NCBI RefSeq assembly: GCF_003048675.2
Contig: NZ_CP060707.1
Location: 1,240,001-1,304,000 of the forward strand
Direction of reading: 5' to 3'
From: Campylobacter concisus
GTDB lineage: Bacteria > Campylobacterota > Campylobacteria > Campylobacterales > Campylobacteraceae
Length of the DNA stretch: 64,000 bases
The first letter of the stretch is position 1; the number at the start of each line of letters is the position of its first letter. Positions 8,379 to 17,462 of this stretch are shown in pieces. Both the position numbers and the translations under genes were made by a program. The notes beneath the pieces are model-generated. The model saw only the letters and a list, made by a program, of their open reading frames with translations. It did no database searches and was not told the DNA's origin.

Positions 8379-9671
8379 TTAGTCCTCTAACCTCACTGCG
8401 ATTGATTTTCTATGGGCCGTTAATCCTTCGGCTTCGGCTAGCTGCATGCAAGGTTTGCCAAGGTGCATGATACCTTTTCTGCTAACTGAGATGATAGAGC
8501 TTCGCTTCATAAAATTTTCAACTCCAAGCGGCGAGTAAAATCTCGCACTTCCGCCAGTTGGCAAGGTGTGGTTTGGTCCAGCAATGTAGTCGCCCATCGC
8601 TTCAGGCGTGAAGTGTCCAAAAAATATCGCTCCAGCGTGTTTTACCTCGTCCATATAGCTCAAAGCGTCATTTGTAGCGATCTCTAGGTGCTCCACAGCA
8701 AGCTCATTCATCAGCTTAAAGCACTCTTGCAAGTCTTTTGCGACGATGATAGCAGCTTTATTTCTCATGCTAGCACTTGCGATTGGCTCGCGTTTCAGCG
8801 TTTTTAGCTCATCTTCAACGTGTCTTTGCACTGCCCTTGCAAAGGCCTCCACTGGCGTTATCAAAAAGGCACTTGCGATCTCGTCGTGTTCGGCTTGTGA
8901 GAGTAGATCGATCGCTATGTGGCGAGGGTCAGCACTATCATCAGCGATCACGCCTATCTCGCTTGGACCTGCGATCATATCGATATTTACGTCGCCATAA
9001 ACTAGCTTTTTAGCAGTCGCTACGTAGATGTTGCCAGGTCCTGTGATGACATCGACCTTTGGCACGGTCGCTGTGCCGTAAGCCATCGCTGCGATCGCAC
9101 TTGCACCGCCTATTTTAAAGGCTGTTTTGATGCCACATAGATGCATCGCCGCAAGAAGCAGAGGATTTACCTTGCCATTTGGCGCTGGAGTGCAGACAAC
9201 GATCTCTTTTACGCCTGCAACGATTGCTGGGATAGCATTCATGAGAAGCGAGCTAGGGTATGCGGCCTTGCCGCCTGGGATATAAAGGCCAGCGCGATCA
9301 ACTGGGGTGTATTTAGCGCCAAGCAAGATGTCGTGCTCGTCCTTGTAGGTCCAGTCGCTTGGTTTTGTGCGCTCATGATAGCTTTTTATCCTGTCGTGGG
9401 CTAAATTTAGAGCCACTCTTAGGGCGTTATCTAGCGAATTGTAGGCCGCTTCCATCTCTTTTACGTCGATTATTATGTCGTTTTTGCTTGTGACACTAAA
9501 TTTATCAAATTTACTTATCTGGGCAAAAAGCGCGCTATCGCCATCTTTTTTTATCTCGTCTATGATGCCTGCAACCACTGGCATCACGGCACTCATGTCA
9601 TTGTCACTTCGTCTAACAAGCTGCGAAAATTTACTCTCAAAGTCTGCGTCGCTGCTGTGTAAAAATTTCAT
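8379..9671 (-). CDS. hisD: Histidinol dehydrogenase
   Basis: A 430-residue enzyme of normal length that oxidises L-histidinol to L-histidine with two NAD+, the last step of histidine synthesis in the cytoplasm. Visible signatures are the NAD-binding core (GPGNIYVATAKKL near 211-222), the zinc ligands and catalytic residues Gln259 and His262 in SQAEHDE, Glu327/His328 in AVEHLEI, Asp361, and His420 near the end. Its ATG overlaps the stop of the upstream PLP-enzyme gene by four bases, with AAAGGAT ahead, so it is the last gene of that operon. No other his gene is present, so the pathway is dispersed in this genome. Confidence 0.97.
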   Translation of the reverse strand: MKFLHSSDADFESKFSQLVRRSDNDMSAVMPVVAGIIDEIKKDGDSALFAQISKFDKFSVTSKNDIIIDVKEMEAAYNSLDNALRVALNLAHDRIKSYHERTKPSDWTYKDEHDILLGAKYTPVDRAGLYIPGGKAAYPSSLLMNAIPAIVAGVKEIVVCTPAPNGKVNPLLLAAMHLCGIKTAFKIGGASAIAAMAYGTATVPKVDVITGPGNIYVATAKKLVYGDVNIDMIAGPSEIGVIADDSADPRHIAIDLLSQAEHDEIASAFLITPVEAFARAVQRHVEDELKTLKREPIASASMRNKAAIIVAKDLQECFKLMNELAVEHLEIATNDALSYMDEVKHAGAIFFGHFTPEAMGDYIAGPNHTLPTGGSARFYSPLGVENFMKRSSIISVSRKGIMHLGKPCMQLAEAEGLTAHRKSIAVRLED

Positions 9672-10519
9672 TTATGATCCTTTATTTTTAGTTTTCTCTC
9701 ATATCTTTGCTTTTGTGTAATGTTACCTAAAATTCCGCCCTGGTGGATATATAAAATTTCGCTCCCAAGCTTGTCTAAATTTGCAAAGAGCGTCATAAAG
9801 CCCACTGGGTCGTAAATAAGGTCAAACTCTACGCCACTTTTGCACACTTCAAGCCAAATTTCATAAAGCTCTTTATATAAATTTCCAAAATGATACTTCT
9901 TTGGCGGATTTAAAATTTGCACTTTGCTGTTTTTATCTAGCTCATAAATTTGCTTTTTTAGATAGTCGCTATCCCCTACGCAAGGAGCAGTAAAGACCCT
10001 AAGATCGGTGTGCTTTGCCAGGTAGCATGCGCTTGTACCTGTGCCTGAGGGCAAGAAAATATCAGGCCTTATGCCACTTTTTTTACTCCACTCATTGATC
10101 TCATTTGCTTGCGTGATAAAGCCAAGCTCAGCCTCACTCTGCGCCACGCCCTCGTTTATAAAGAGCGCATTTTGGCTCTTTGCTAGCTCTTTAGCAAATT
10201 TCTCACGCTCCTCTTTCACAAAAATTTCCATGCCATTTTCAAGTGCAAATTTGAAATTTCCAACCGGATCTTGCTCTAAATTTGAGCTTAGATGAGAGAC
10301 GACGTAGTAAAATTTAAGCCCTTTTAGCTTGGCAAAAAGACTTAGGCTATACATAGCATTTGACTGGCTTGAGCCGTGAGATACGATGGCTTTGATGCCG
10401 CCAAGATCAGCCTTTAGAAAATACTCCAGCTTTCTTGCTTTGTTGCCGTTAAACTCACCAAGCAGATCGTCCCTTAAAAGCCAAAATTCTCGCCCTCTTA
10501 AGCGAATTTTATCAATCAC
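9668..10519 (-). CDS. PLP enzyme, ACC deaminase / D-cysteine desulfhydrase family
   Basis: A 283-residue fold-type II PLP enzyme. The family signature is GEFNGNKARKLEYFL near residues 21-35, with Lys27 the expected Schiff-base lysine, and GSSQSNAMYSLS near 48-60 as the phosphate/substrate loop. Members cleave 1-aminocyclopropane-1-carboxylate or, more often in bacteria, desulfhydrate D-cysteine to pyruvate, ammonia and sulfide; sequence alone does not separate the two, and D-cysteine desulfhydrase is the safer guess. It is shorter than the usual 330 residues because of a short N-terminus. The start is GTG at 10519 with GGAG seven bases upstream; it overlaps the motor gene by eight bases and hisD by four. 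Confidence 0.8.
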   Translation of the reverse strand: MIDKIRLRGREFWLLRDDLLGEFNGNKARKLEYFLKADLGGIKAIVSHGSSQSNAMYSLSLFAKLKGLKFYYVVSHLSSNLEQDPVGNFKFALENGMEIFVKEEREKFAKELAKSQNALFINEGVAQSEAELGFITQANEINEWSKKSGIRPDIFLPSGTGTSACYLAKHTDLRVFTAPCVGDSDYLKKQIYELDKNSKVQILNPPKKYHFGNLYKELYEIWLEVCKSGVEFDLIYDPVGFMTLFANLDKLGSEILYIHQGGILGNITQKQRYERKLKIKDHK

Positions 10520-11603
10520 CCTTAAACTCCAAAAATTTCTCTATCTCGTTGATAGCCTCTTTGTTTGAGAGTGAAAATTTGATCTCGATGCGCCTTGAAG
10601 CGTCCTTGTCTTCGGCTCCGTCTTTGAAAATTAGCTCGTTGTAGCTTCGGCCACTTGCGACAAGCAGCTTTCTAAGGCGCGCATCATCGCTAAATGAGTT
10701 TATAAACTCCATCACGGCATAGGCTCTTTTTTGCGAAAGCTCTAGGTTGTAAATGTAGCTTCCGTCGCTATCTGTAAAGCCCTCTATGACGATCTGATCG
10801 ATGTTTGAGGCGATCTCTTTATCATTTAAAAGCACGTCAAAATACTTACTAAGTGTCGCCTTTAGCTCCTCTTTGACCTCTTCTTTTAAGACTGCACTTG
10901 CTTTATCAAAAAGTACTGAGGAGCTAAGCTTTAGTGCGCCTGAGTTTGGGTCGATCTCGATGCTATTTCCTAGCCTATCTTTTAAGGCTGAGATCACTTT
11001 TACCCTTATGCCAGTTAGGTTTTTGACCCTGTCACGAGTGACATTTAGATCCCTTAAAAGCTCGTCATATCTAGCCTCTTTTTTGCTTACTTGCTCGAGC
11101 AAAAAGGCGATCTTGGCTAAATTTTTCTCGCCGCTTGCATTTGCGTCACTAAGCGCTCTATCTTTTGATGAAATTTCATCATTTAGCACGATCATCTTTT
11201 GATTTAGATCAAAAATGCTGGCATTTAGCTCTTTTATGCTCGCATTTGCGTCCTTGTTTTCCTCTATAAGCTGGGCTAGTTTTTCTTTTAGGGCGTCTAT
11301 TTGGATGATGAAAATTTCATTTGATTTTTTTAAATTTATGTTTTCGTCGCTTATCTTTGAAAGCTCGTTTTTTAGGGCGTCATTTAGCTCTTCAAGGGTG
11401 AAATTCTTACCCTGGGCGTCTTTTAAATTTGCTAGTGCTGCGATGATGGCTTGCTCTTTATTTTCAAGAGTGTTTTGAGTTAGGACGTATTTTACGACGA
11501 CAGCGCCTATTAGCAGCATAAAAACAAAGAGCAGACCTGCCATCAAGTCTGCGTACGAAACCCAAAAGCTCGATTGATCCTCGTTATTTTTGTCTATTTT
11601 CAT
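10512..11603 (-). CDS. MotB-like OmpA-family stator subunit (non-flagellar)
   Basis: A 363-residue inner membrane protein. Residues 13-42 carry the MotB-type segment FWVSYADLMAGLLFVFMLL, in which Asp19 matches the proton-accepting Asp of MotB. A long coiled coil (about 45-195) follows, then a C-terminal OmpA peptidoglycan-binding domain (VIEGFTDSDGSYIYNLELSQKRAYAV, then DASRRIEIKFSL). It overlaps the MotA-like gene by four bases (ATGA), so the two should form one proton-driven complex anchored to the wall. Domain order resembles ZorB of Zorya defence as well as TolR/MotB. The same pair sits beside fba and peb4 in C. jejuni (Cj0598/Cj0599, from memory), which argues for a core function. Confidence 0.8.
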   Translation of the reverse strand: MKIDKNNEDQSSFWVSYADLMAGLLFVFMLLIGAVVVKYVLTQNTLENKEQAIIAALANLKDAQGKNFTLEELNDALKNELSKISDENINLKKSNEIFIIQIDALKEKLAQLIEENKDANASIKELNASIFDLNQKMIVLNDEISSKDRALSDANASGEKNLAKIAFLLEQVSKKEARYDELLRDLNVTRDRVKNLTGIRVKVISALKDRLGNSIEIDPNSGALKLSSSVLFDKASAVLKEEVKEELKATLSKYFDVLLNDKEIASNIDQIVIEGFTDSDGSYIYNLELSQKRAYAVMEFINSFSDDARLRKLLVASGRSYNELIFKDGAEDKDASRRIEIKFSLSNKEAINEIEKFLEFKGD

Positions 11604-12913
11604 TGCACTAGATTTTCGATTTTTTCTATTACAGAATTTGCTTCTTTATCGATCTCGTCTATGTTCTTCTTAAGCTCAGCGATAAGGCTCTCGCGCTCTT
11701 TTTCACGCTCCAAGCTCCTACCCTCTTGCTCGTAGGCTGCCTTAAATATCGTCGCACTCTCCACTAGCGAGGTTCTAAATGCCTTTAGTGCCTCGTTTTG
11801 CTCTTTCATCAAAGAGAGAGAAAATTCTTTTAAAATGGCATCAAAACTCTTGATAGTCTGCTCGAATTTAAGCTGGCTCTCTTTTGTAGCGTTTAAATTT
11901 CTACTAAAAATTTCGCCAAGCTTTGCATGCTCGGTTAAAATTTTAACCTCCATATCTTTAAAGGCATTAGAAAACGCGCCAACTGCCTTTAATATATCGG
12001 AGTGGATTTTTACAAATTCATCTTGTTTTAGCCCAGATTCATTTAGCATTTTTAAACTTGCGCTAAGTTCTGCCTTGCTTTGATTGATGATATTTTTCTC
12101 AACCTCGCAAAGCTCTTTTAGGCTGTTAAATTTCTCATTTGTCTGCTCGCTTAGCTCTTTTACAAATTTATCGTCAAGCACCATTTTAAAGGCATCGTGG
12201 CTATCTTTAAAGTAGCCCACACTTGCCTTCATGAAATTTGCATTTAGCTCATTTTCCTGCCAGAAAAACTCACGGCTTAGCTCTTTTTGCTCGCTGTAAA
12301 ATCTCTCAAATTTACTAATGCCGATCTTTTCAAAAAACATCCACCAAAGCGCTAAAAATATGCCGTAAATCGATACATAAAACGCCGTAGCCACGCCGTT
12401 TAACAGTATAGCGATCTCTTTTTCAAGTCCGTTTGCGGTGCTTGAGCTAAAGCTTGGCATAGAGATAGCGATACTGATAAATGTACCCAAAATTCCAAGC
12501 ATAGGAAAGACTGCTTGGCCGATGTTTGCTAGGTTGTCATTTCTAAAATTTCTTGTATAGCTCTCGAAAAAATCTTCAAATTTAGCGTTTGCCTTTTTGA
12601 CGCTTGAAATTTCAAAAAGGTGAGCGATGATAAATTCTTTTAGCCTTATCTTGTAGTCTTTGGCATTTGCTAAGAAATTTGAGTAAGCTACTAAGGCGCT
12701 ATGGCGTGAAAATATAAAAGCGACAAAGAGTATAACGCCCATCATCACGATGGTGTGAAGCTTCATCTGAAAATTTATAACGCCAAGATAGGCTAGTATC
12801 GCCAAGATGTAGATAGCTAAAGGGATAAAGATAACTTTAAAAAAGACAAAGAAAGAGTGAGCTTGGCGCTCTTTTGGCACGCTTAGCTCACTAAAATCAT
12901 TTTGATTTTGCAT
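11600..12913 (-). CDS. MotA/ExbB-like channel with long cytoplasmic coiled coil
   Basis: A 437-residue protein with four predicted membrane spans (about 22-46, 53-70, 132-152, 168-195). The third and fourth spans (IGQAVFPMLGILGTFISIAI and LNGVATAFYVSIYGIFLALWW) have the MotA/TolQ/ExbB pattern that lines the proton path with the partner Asp. Residues 205-437 are a long helical, Glu/Lys-rich tail likely to extend into the cytoplasm, much longer than in MotA or ExbB and reminiscent of ZorA. The ATG lies four bases after the fba stop, and the stop overlaps the MotB-like gene. True flagellar motA/motB are not in this window. Function is unknown. Confidence 0.8.
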   Translation of the reverse strand: MQNQNDFSELSVPKERQAHSFFVFFKVIFIPLAIYILAILAYLGVINFQMKLHTIVMMGVILFVAFIFSRHSALVAYSNFLANAKDYKIRLKEFIIAHLFEISSVKKANAKFEDFFESYTRNFRNDNLANIGQAVFPMLGILGTFISIAISMPSFSSSTANGLEKEIAILLNGVATAFYVSIYGIFLALWWMFFEKIGISKFERFYSEQKELSREFFWQENELNANFMKASVGYFKDSHDAFKMVLDDKFVKELSEQTNEKFNSLKELCEVEKNIINQSKAELSASLKMLNESGLKQDEFVKIHSDILKAVGAFSNAFKDMEVKILTEHAKLGEIFSRNLNATKESQLKFEQTIKSFDAILKEFSLSLMKEQNEALKAFRTSLVESATIFKAAYEQEGRSLEREKERESLIAELKKNIDEIDKEANSVIEKIENLVQ

Positions 12914-12917
12914 AGGA

Positions 12918-13982
12918 TTAGTTCCTATTTAGGCAGTTTAAGTCGCTAAAAGCAGTCTGAAGACGCTTAACCATGCTCTCCTCGCCACTTCTTAGCCATT
13001 TCCTTGGATCGTAGTATTTTTTATTTGGCTTATCATCGCCCTCTGGGTTGCCGATCTGCCCTTGCAAGTATGCTCTATTTTTAGCCTCATACTCGCGCAC
13101 GCCGTCCCAGAAAGCCCACTGAGTATCGGTGTCAATGTTCATTTTAATAACGCCGTAACTTACAGCATTTTTGATATCTTTTAGCTCGCTGCCACTTCCG
13201 CCGTGAAATACAAAATTTACTGGCTTGTCGCTTTTTGTGTTAAATTTCTTAGCAACATAGGCTTGTGAGTTTTTAAGAATTTCTGGTCTTAGCACGACAT
13301 TGCCAGGTTTATAGACACCATGAACGTTGCCAAAACTAGCTGCGATGCTAAATTTATCGCTTATCTTACTTAGTCTTTCATAAGCAAGCGCGACGTCCTC
13401 TGGCTGAGTGTAAAGAAGTGCGTTATCAACACTTGTGTTATCTACGCCATCTTCTTCGCCACCAGTGACGCCAAGCTCGATCTCTAGGCTGATGCCAAGC
13501 TCGCTAAGCTCTTTTAGATACTTCTCGCACGTGCTTAAATTTTCGTTGATATTCTCTTCGCTAAGATCAAGCATGTGAGAGCTAAAAAGTGGCACGCCGT
13601 GAGTTTTTTTATACTCATGACTTGCTTTTACTAGCTCATCTATCCAAGGCAAAAGCTTTCTAGCAGCGTGGTCAGTGTGCAAAATGACTGGCACGCCATA
13701 AGCCTTGGCTAGCAAATGAACATGCTTTGCTCCAGCGATCGCACCAAGAACGGCTGCATTTTCGCAGGCTTTACCAGCGTAAAAACCTGCACCGCCATTA
13801 CTAAACTGAACGATAACAGGCGAGTTAGCAACCTTCGCTGCCTCTAAAACAGCATTTACTGAGTCGCTGCCTACGACATTTACAGCAGGTATTGCAAAAC
13901 CTTGCTCTTTGGCATAAGCATAAAGTTTTGTTACATCATCTCCGCTTAAAACACCAGGTTTTACGATATCTAAAACGCCCAT
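12918..13982 (-). CDS. fba: Class II fructose-bisphosphate aldolase
   Basis: A 354-residue zinc-dependent aldolase interconverting fructose 1,6-bisphosphate with dihydroxyacetone phosphate and glyceraldehyde 3-phosphate; in Campylobacter it serves gluconeogenesis. The start is ATG at 13982 with GGAGGA six bases upstream, rather than an in-frame TTG at 13994. HTDHA at 102-106 holds the catalytic Asp and a zinc His; the glycine-rich phosphate loop is seen in VFHGGSGSELKDI, and NIDTDTQWAF is the conserved C-terminal motif. It lies 15 bases after peb4 in the same direction and just ahead of the motor pair. Confidence 0.97.
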   Translation of the reverse strand: MGVLDIVKPGVLSGDDVTKLYAYAKEQGFAIPAVNVVGSDSVNAVLEAAKVANSPVIVQFSNGGAGFYAGKACENAAVLGAIAGAKHVHLLAKAYGVPVILHTDHAARKLLPWIDELVKASHEYKKTHGVPLFSSHMLDLSEENINENLSTCEKYLKELSELGISLEIELGVTGGEEDGVDNTSVDNALLYTQPEDVALAYERLSKISDKFSIAASFGNVHGVYKPGNVVLRPEILKNSQAYVAKKFNTKSDKPVNFVFHGGSGSELKDIKNAVSYGVIKMNIDTDTQWAFWDGVREYEAKNRAYLQGQIGNPEGDDKPNKKYYDPRKWLRSGEESMVKRLQTAFSDLNCLNRN

Positions 13983-13997
13983 TTTATCCTCCAAATT

Positions 13998-14816
13998 TTA
14001 TTTGTATTCTATCTTTGCTTTTTGGCGTAGAGCTTCACTTTTTTGTCTAACAGCAGCTTGGAATTTCTCCATTTTTACAGCTTGCTCGATCTCTGGTTTT
14101 GCTTGCTCAAAGCTTACAGTACCAGCTGCTTTGCCATCTTCTTTTAAGATAACATGGTAGCCAAACTGAGTTTTAACTGGCTTAGTCGAAACTGTGCCAT
14201 TAGCCATTGAAAATGCTGCGTCTGCAAAAGGTTTTACCATTTGGCTTTGACCAAACCAGCCAAGCTCGCCACCGTGTGCTGCTGAGCCTTTGTCGATTGA
14301 TTTTTGGCTTGCTAGCTCTGCAAATTTCTTAGTTAGCGCCTCGCCTTTTAAATTTTTAAGTTGAGCAATGATGTCATTTGCTGTTTTTTCATCTTCAACT
14401 AAGATATGTCTTGCTCTTGCTTGAGCTGGTTGGTTCATGCTAGCTTTGTTTTTGTTGTAAAAATCTCTTAAATCGCTATCGCTTACTTTTATGCCGTCAA
14501 ACAATTTTCTCATATAAAGCTCAACTGCAATGCCTTCTTGTGCAGCTTTTACAGCCTTGATGTAATCAACATCTTTTTCAATGCCTGTCGCTTTTGCGTC
14601 TTTTAAAAGAAGTTTTCTGTTGATTAGATCGTCGATTATACGTTTTTTCTCATTTGGTTGAAGCTTGCTAGCGTCAAAACCTGGCATAGCCGCTGATAAA
14701 AGTGCTGAGATATCGCTATCATTTATAGCATCGCCATCAACTGTTGCAACTACTGCTGCGTTTAGAGTGACAGCTGCAGCTAAACTTAAAACTGCTGGAA
14801 ACAAAAATTTTTTCAT
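13998..14816 (-). CDS. peb4: PEB4-like periplasmic SurA-type chaperone / PPIase
   Basis: A 272-residue exported protein with a signal peptide ([21 protein letters not shown], cleavage near 19-20), a SurA N-like helical domain (about 25-125) and one parvulin PPIC domain (about 130-230; [40 protein letters not shown]). PEB4/Cbf2 helps outer membrane protein folding and adhesion in C. jejuni. AAAGGAT precedes the ATG. It is divergent from nth and leads the peb4-fba-motor gene string, an order shared with C. jejuni. The porin at 20.4 kb is a plausible client. Confidence 0.93.
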   Translation of the reverse strand: MKKFLFPAVLSLAAAVTLNAAVVATVDGDAINDSDISALLSAAMPGFDASKLQPNEKKRIIDDLINRKLLLKDAKATGIEKDVDYIKAVKAAQEGIAVELYMRKLFDGIKVSDSDLRDFYNKNKASMNQPAQARARHILVEDEKTANDIIAQLKNLKGEALTKKFAELASQKSIDKGSAAHGGELGWFGQSQMVKPFADAAFSMANGTVSTKPVKTQFGYHVILKEDGKAAGTVSFEQAKPEIEQAVKMEKFQAAVRQKSEALRQKAKIEYK

Positions 14817-14910
14817 ATAAATCCTTTAAAAAATTGATTTTATGGGCAAAATTATATCAAATAATGCGGTAACTTTTCGTTTAACTTGCAATTTTAGGTA
14901 AAATAGCCAA

Positions 14911-15543
14911 ATGAGAACAAAAAAAGATATTTTAGAGATAAAAAAAAGGCTTTTAGAAGAGTTTAAAGACGCCAAAAGCGAGCTTAAATTTAGAAATTTA
15001 TATGAACTACTTGTTTGCGTCATGCTCTCAGCTCAGTGCACCGATAAAAGGGTAAATTTGATCACACCTGCCCTATTTGAGGCGTATAAAGATGTTTTTG
15101 AGCTAGCTAGTGCAAATTTAGCCAGTTTAAAACTCATGATAAACTCATGCAGCTTTTTTAACAATAAGGCCCTGAATTTGATCAAGATGGCAAACAGCGT
15201 GGTCGAGCTTTATAACGGAGAAATTCCGCTTGATGAAGAGAAGCTAAAAGCGCTTGCTGGAGTTGGGCAAAAGACCGCTCACGTCGTGCTTTTAGAGGCT
15301 ACAAACGCAAACGTCATGGCCGTTGATACGCATGTTTTTAGAGTATCACATAGACTTGGCTTAAGCAGCGCAAAGACGACAGAAGCGACAGAAGAGGATC
15401 TAAGCCTTGCCTTTAAAACTGACCTTGGCAAGCTTCATCAAGCTATGGTTCTTTTTGGGCGCTACACCTGCAAGGCTAAAAAACCGCTTTGTTTTGAGTG
15501 TATTTTAAGCGATCTTTGCAAGAGCAAAGATAAGATGATATAG
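14911..15543 (+). CDS. nth: Endonuclease III
   Basis: A 210-residue DNA glycosylase/AP lyase that removes oxidised pyrimidines. The helix-hairpin-helix (LAGVGQKTAHVVL, about 117-129) contains the catalytic Lys; the catalytic Asp is in VDTHVFRVSHRLGL. The iron-sulfur cluster is bound by C-x6-C-x2-C-x5-C in CKAKKPLCFECILSDLC at the C-terminus. A -10-like TAAAAT lies only 12 bases upstream, so the leader must be very short. It is divergent from peb4 and convergent with pepD, sharing a bidirectional terminator with it. Confidence 0.97.
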   Translation: MRTKKDILEIKKRLLEEFKDAKSELKFRNLYELLVCVMLSAQCTDKRVNLITPALFEAYKDVFELASANLASLKLMINSCSFFNNKALNLIKMANSVVELYNGEIPLDEEKLKALAGVGQKTAHVVLLEATNANVMAVDTHVFRVSHRLGLSSAKTTEATEEDLSLAFKTDLGKLHQAMVLFGRYTCKAKKPLCFECILSDLCKSKDKMI

Positions 15544-15545
15544 AT

Positions 15546-15575
15546 AAAATTTGCTAGAAATTTCTAGCAAATTTT
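15546..15575. terminator. Perfect palindromic bidirectional terminator between nth and pepD
   Basis: AAAATTTGCTAGAAA followed directly by its reverse complement gives a 30-base perfect palindrome, with A and T runs at both ends that serve as U tracts in either direction. The same palindrome recurs at 36361-36390 after the transplanted pepD 3' end. Confidence 0.8.
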
Positions 15576-15581
15576 ACTTTT

Positions 15582-16871
15582 TTATGAGTTATATTTTTTA
15601 ACTATACCACGAACGACTTTTTCTATAAAAAGTGCAGAAGCTACTTCACAGTGCTCTCTTGTAGAGTGCGGTGAGTAGATATTTGGTCCAATAGAACATG
15701 CACTAAGACCTGCTTTTTTCTCCAAAAGCACTCCACATTCAAGGCCAGCATGCACAGCTGTTATCCTTGCATTTGGCTTATAAATTTTAAGCTCTTCTAA
15801 GATATCGTTTGCAAATTTATCATTAACTGGCTTCCAAGCTGGGTTTCTATCTTTTGAAATGACGCTAAAACCAACCGCTTTTGCAAGCTCTGAAATTTCA
15901 AATTCCATTCTGTTTAGCCCGTCTTTACTCATTGATCTTGCGAAAAACTCTACTTCAAGCGTGCCATCATCTTTGATCTTTGCAAGTGAGAGATTGACGC
16001 TATCTTGTGGTATACCCAGCTCGCAGTTATAGGCTCTTACGCCTTGTGAAAATGAGTTGATAAGAGCTAAAATTTTCTCGCCGTTTTCTAAAATTTCATC
16101 CCCCTTGCCAAGCTTTTTCACGCTTAAATTCTCACACTCACTCTTTAGCTCTTTATCACTTAAAACCAGTGCAGTTGCGCCGCTTGGGATAGAGTTGCTT
16201 CGCTCGCCACCTTCAAATTTAACAAGCTTGCAGCTATTTTTAGTAACAAATGCCGCCAAAACCTTGATCGCATTTGGGATATTTTTATGTATCTCGTTGC
16301 CAGAGTGTCCGCCAGGTAGGCCGCTCACTTTTATTTCATAAAGCGTGCTCTCTTTTGTTTTTTTGCTATTAAGCGAGATAGTAGCAAATAAATTTACACC
16401 GCCAGCGCAGCCGATAGTTACGCGGTCGTCCTCTTCGCTGTCTAAATTTAAAAGCTTATCGGCTTTTAGATCGCCGCTAAAGCCAGCAGCTCCGACCATG
16501 CCGACCTCTTCGTTGTTTGTAAAGAGGCACTCAATGTCGTCAAATTCGCTTATCATCTGCATCATGATAGCCACGCCTATGCCGTTATCCGCGCCTAAAG
16601 ATGAGTTTTTAGCCCTCATATAGCCATCATCGCCATAAACTATCTCGATCTTTGGTGCGTCGCCCATGCAGACCATATCGTAGTGGCTTTGCAAACAAAT
16701 TTTTGGCTTGCCTTTAAATGCATGAACGTTGCCAAAACTATCGACCACGACTTCACAGCCCTTATCTCTTGCAAAATCAGCTAAAAAATCACGCATCTTG
16801 TCAGTCTCATAACTGCAGTGCGGTATCGTCGTAAGTGTCTCAAATTTCGTTAGAACTTCGCTCTTTGACAT
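15582..16871 (-). CDS. pepD: Aminoacyl-histidine dipeptidase (PepD, M20 family)
   Basis: A 429-residue cytoplasmic metallopeptidase that cleaves dipeptides such as Xaa-His. Metal-site motifs are SHYDM (His63), SLGADNGIG (Asp95) and TNNEEVGMVGA with the catalytic Glu-Glu at 121-122; the dimerisation lid domain occupies roughly 190-330, and the C-terminal HAGLECG motif is intact. AAAGGAGG precedes the ATG. It lies 17 bases after the MerP-like gene, so it may be read from the same transcript. Its last 115 codons plus terminator are present a second time at 35985-36390. Confidence 0.93.
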   Translation of the reverse strand: MSKSEVLTKFETLTTIPHCSYETDKMRDFLADFARDKGCEVVVDSFGNVHAFKGKPKICLQSHYDMVCMGDAPKIEIVYGDDGYMRAKNSSLGADNGIGVAIMMQMISEFDDIECLFTNNEEVGMVGAAGFSGDLKADKLLNLDSEEDDRVTIGCAGGVNLFATISLNSKKTKESTLYEIKVSGLPGGHSGNEIHKNIPNAIKVLAAFVTKNSCKLVKFEGGERSNSIPSGATALVLSDKELKSECENLSVKKLGKGDEILENGEKILALINSFSQGVRAYNCELGIPQDSVNLSLAKIKDDGTLEVEFFARSMSKDGLNRMEFEISELAKAVGFSVISKDRNPAWKPVNDKFANDILEELKIYKPNARITAVHAGLECGVLLEKKAGLSACSIGPNIYSPHSTREHCEVASALFIEKVVRGIVKKYNS

Positions 16872-16888
16872 ATTTGCCTCCTTTAAAT

Positions 16889-17146
16889 TTATTTTATCTC
16901 GCCCTTATAGCCAGTCGCATCGACCGCCTTTAAAAGCTCTTTTTTATCGACCTTATCATCTGCTACAACGACAGCTTTTCGCTCTTTTAGCGATACGTCT
17001 GCCTTTTTTACGCCCTCAACGCTAAGTGCGGCCTTTCTTACTATCGCTGTGCAAAGCGGACAGTGCATGCTAGGCACTGAAATTTCTATCTTTTTATCAG
17101 CGTAGCTTGCAGCCACCAAAAGGGCTAAAACTAAAATTTTACGCAT
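16889..17146 (-). CDS. MerP-like periplasmic heavy-metal-associated protein
   Basis: An 85-residue exported protein: signal peptide of about 16 residues (MRKILVLALLVAASYA) and one heavy-metal-associated domain. Cys29 and Cys32 in SMHCPLCTAIVRKA correspond to the metal-binding GMTCxxC motif. Its position directly after the MerT-like gene, overlapping it by eight bases, fits a MerP role: hand a soft metal ion to the membrane partner. No merR, merA or other mer gene is nearby, so the natural ligand may be copper, zinc or another thiophilic ion rather than mercury. Confidence 0.8.
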   Translation of the reverse strand: MRKILVLALLVAASYADKKIEISVPSMHCPLCTAIVRKAALSVEGVKKADVSLKERKAVVVADDKVDKKELLKAVDATGYKGEIK

Positions 17147-17462
17147 AAATTTCTCCTAAAAGCTCCGGATATGTAAGGAGTAAAAGCAAAATCACTCCAA
17201 AAAGTATATATATAAGTATCCATTTTTTCTTTTTATAGCTTAGGTTGCAGCTTTTTGGCTTGTAAAATAGAGCCACACCTGAGATCACAAAGCAAATAAC
17301 GGCCACGACGCTTAAAGGGACGCGGTACTCGTATAAATTTTGTGTCCAAGATAGAAAAGAAAAAGATGTGCCAAAAAGCAAGAAAAGAAGTGCTGGTAAG
17401 CAGCACAAGGTAGCGCCGATAGCACTACCTATGGATGTTAGTATCAGCCAAAAGGCTCTCAT
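17139..17462 (-). CDS. MerT-like metal transport membrane protein
   Basis: A 107-residue inner membrane protein with three predicted spans (about 7-30, 48-66, 83-100). The vicinal pair Cys20-Cys21 in span 1 (GATLCCLPALL) is the MerT signature that receives metal from MerP. The loop after span 2 has a single Cys (KPKSCNLSYKKKK) where MerT usually has a pair. It overlaps the Tat-signal protein gene by four bases and the MerP-like gene by eight, so the three are translated as one unit. Whether the operon moves mercury is unproven. Confidence 0.78.
   Translation of the reverse strand: MRAFWLILTSIGSAIGATLCCLPALLFLLFGTSFSFLSWTQNLYEYRVPLSVVAVICFVISGVALFYKPKSCNLSYKKKKWILIYILFGVILLLLLTYPELLGEIYA

Noticed and set aside
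10512..12913. Complete Zorya defence system
   Set aside because: Only ZorA/ZorB-like architecture is present; the neighbours are a PLP enzyme, hisD, fba and peb4, and no helicase or nuclease partner exists.
16889..17462. Mercury resistance operon
   Set aside because: No merR, merA or merC is nearby; MerT/MerP-like proteins alone do not give resistance.
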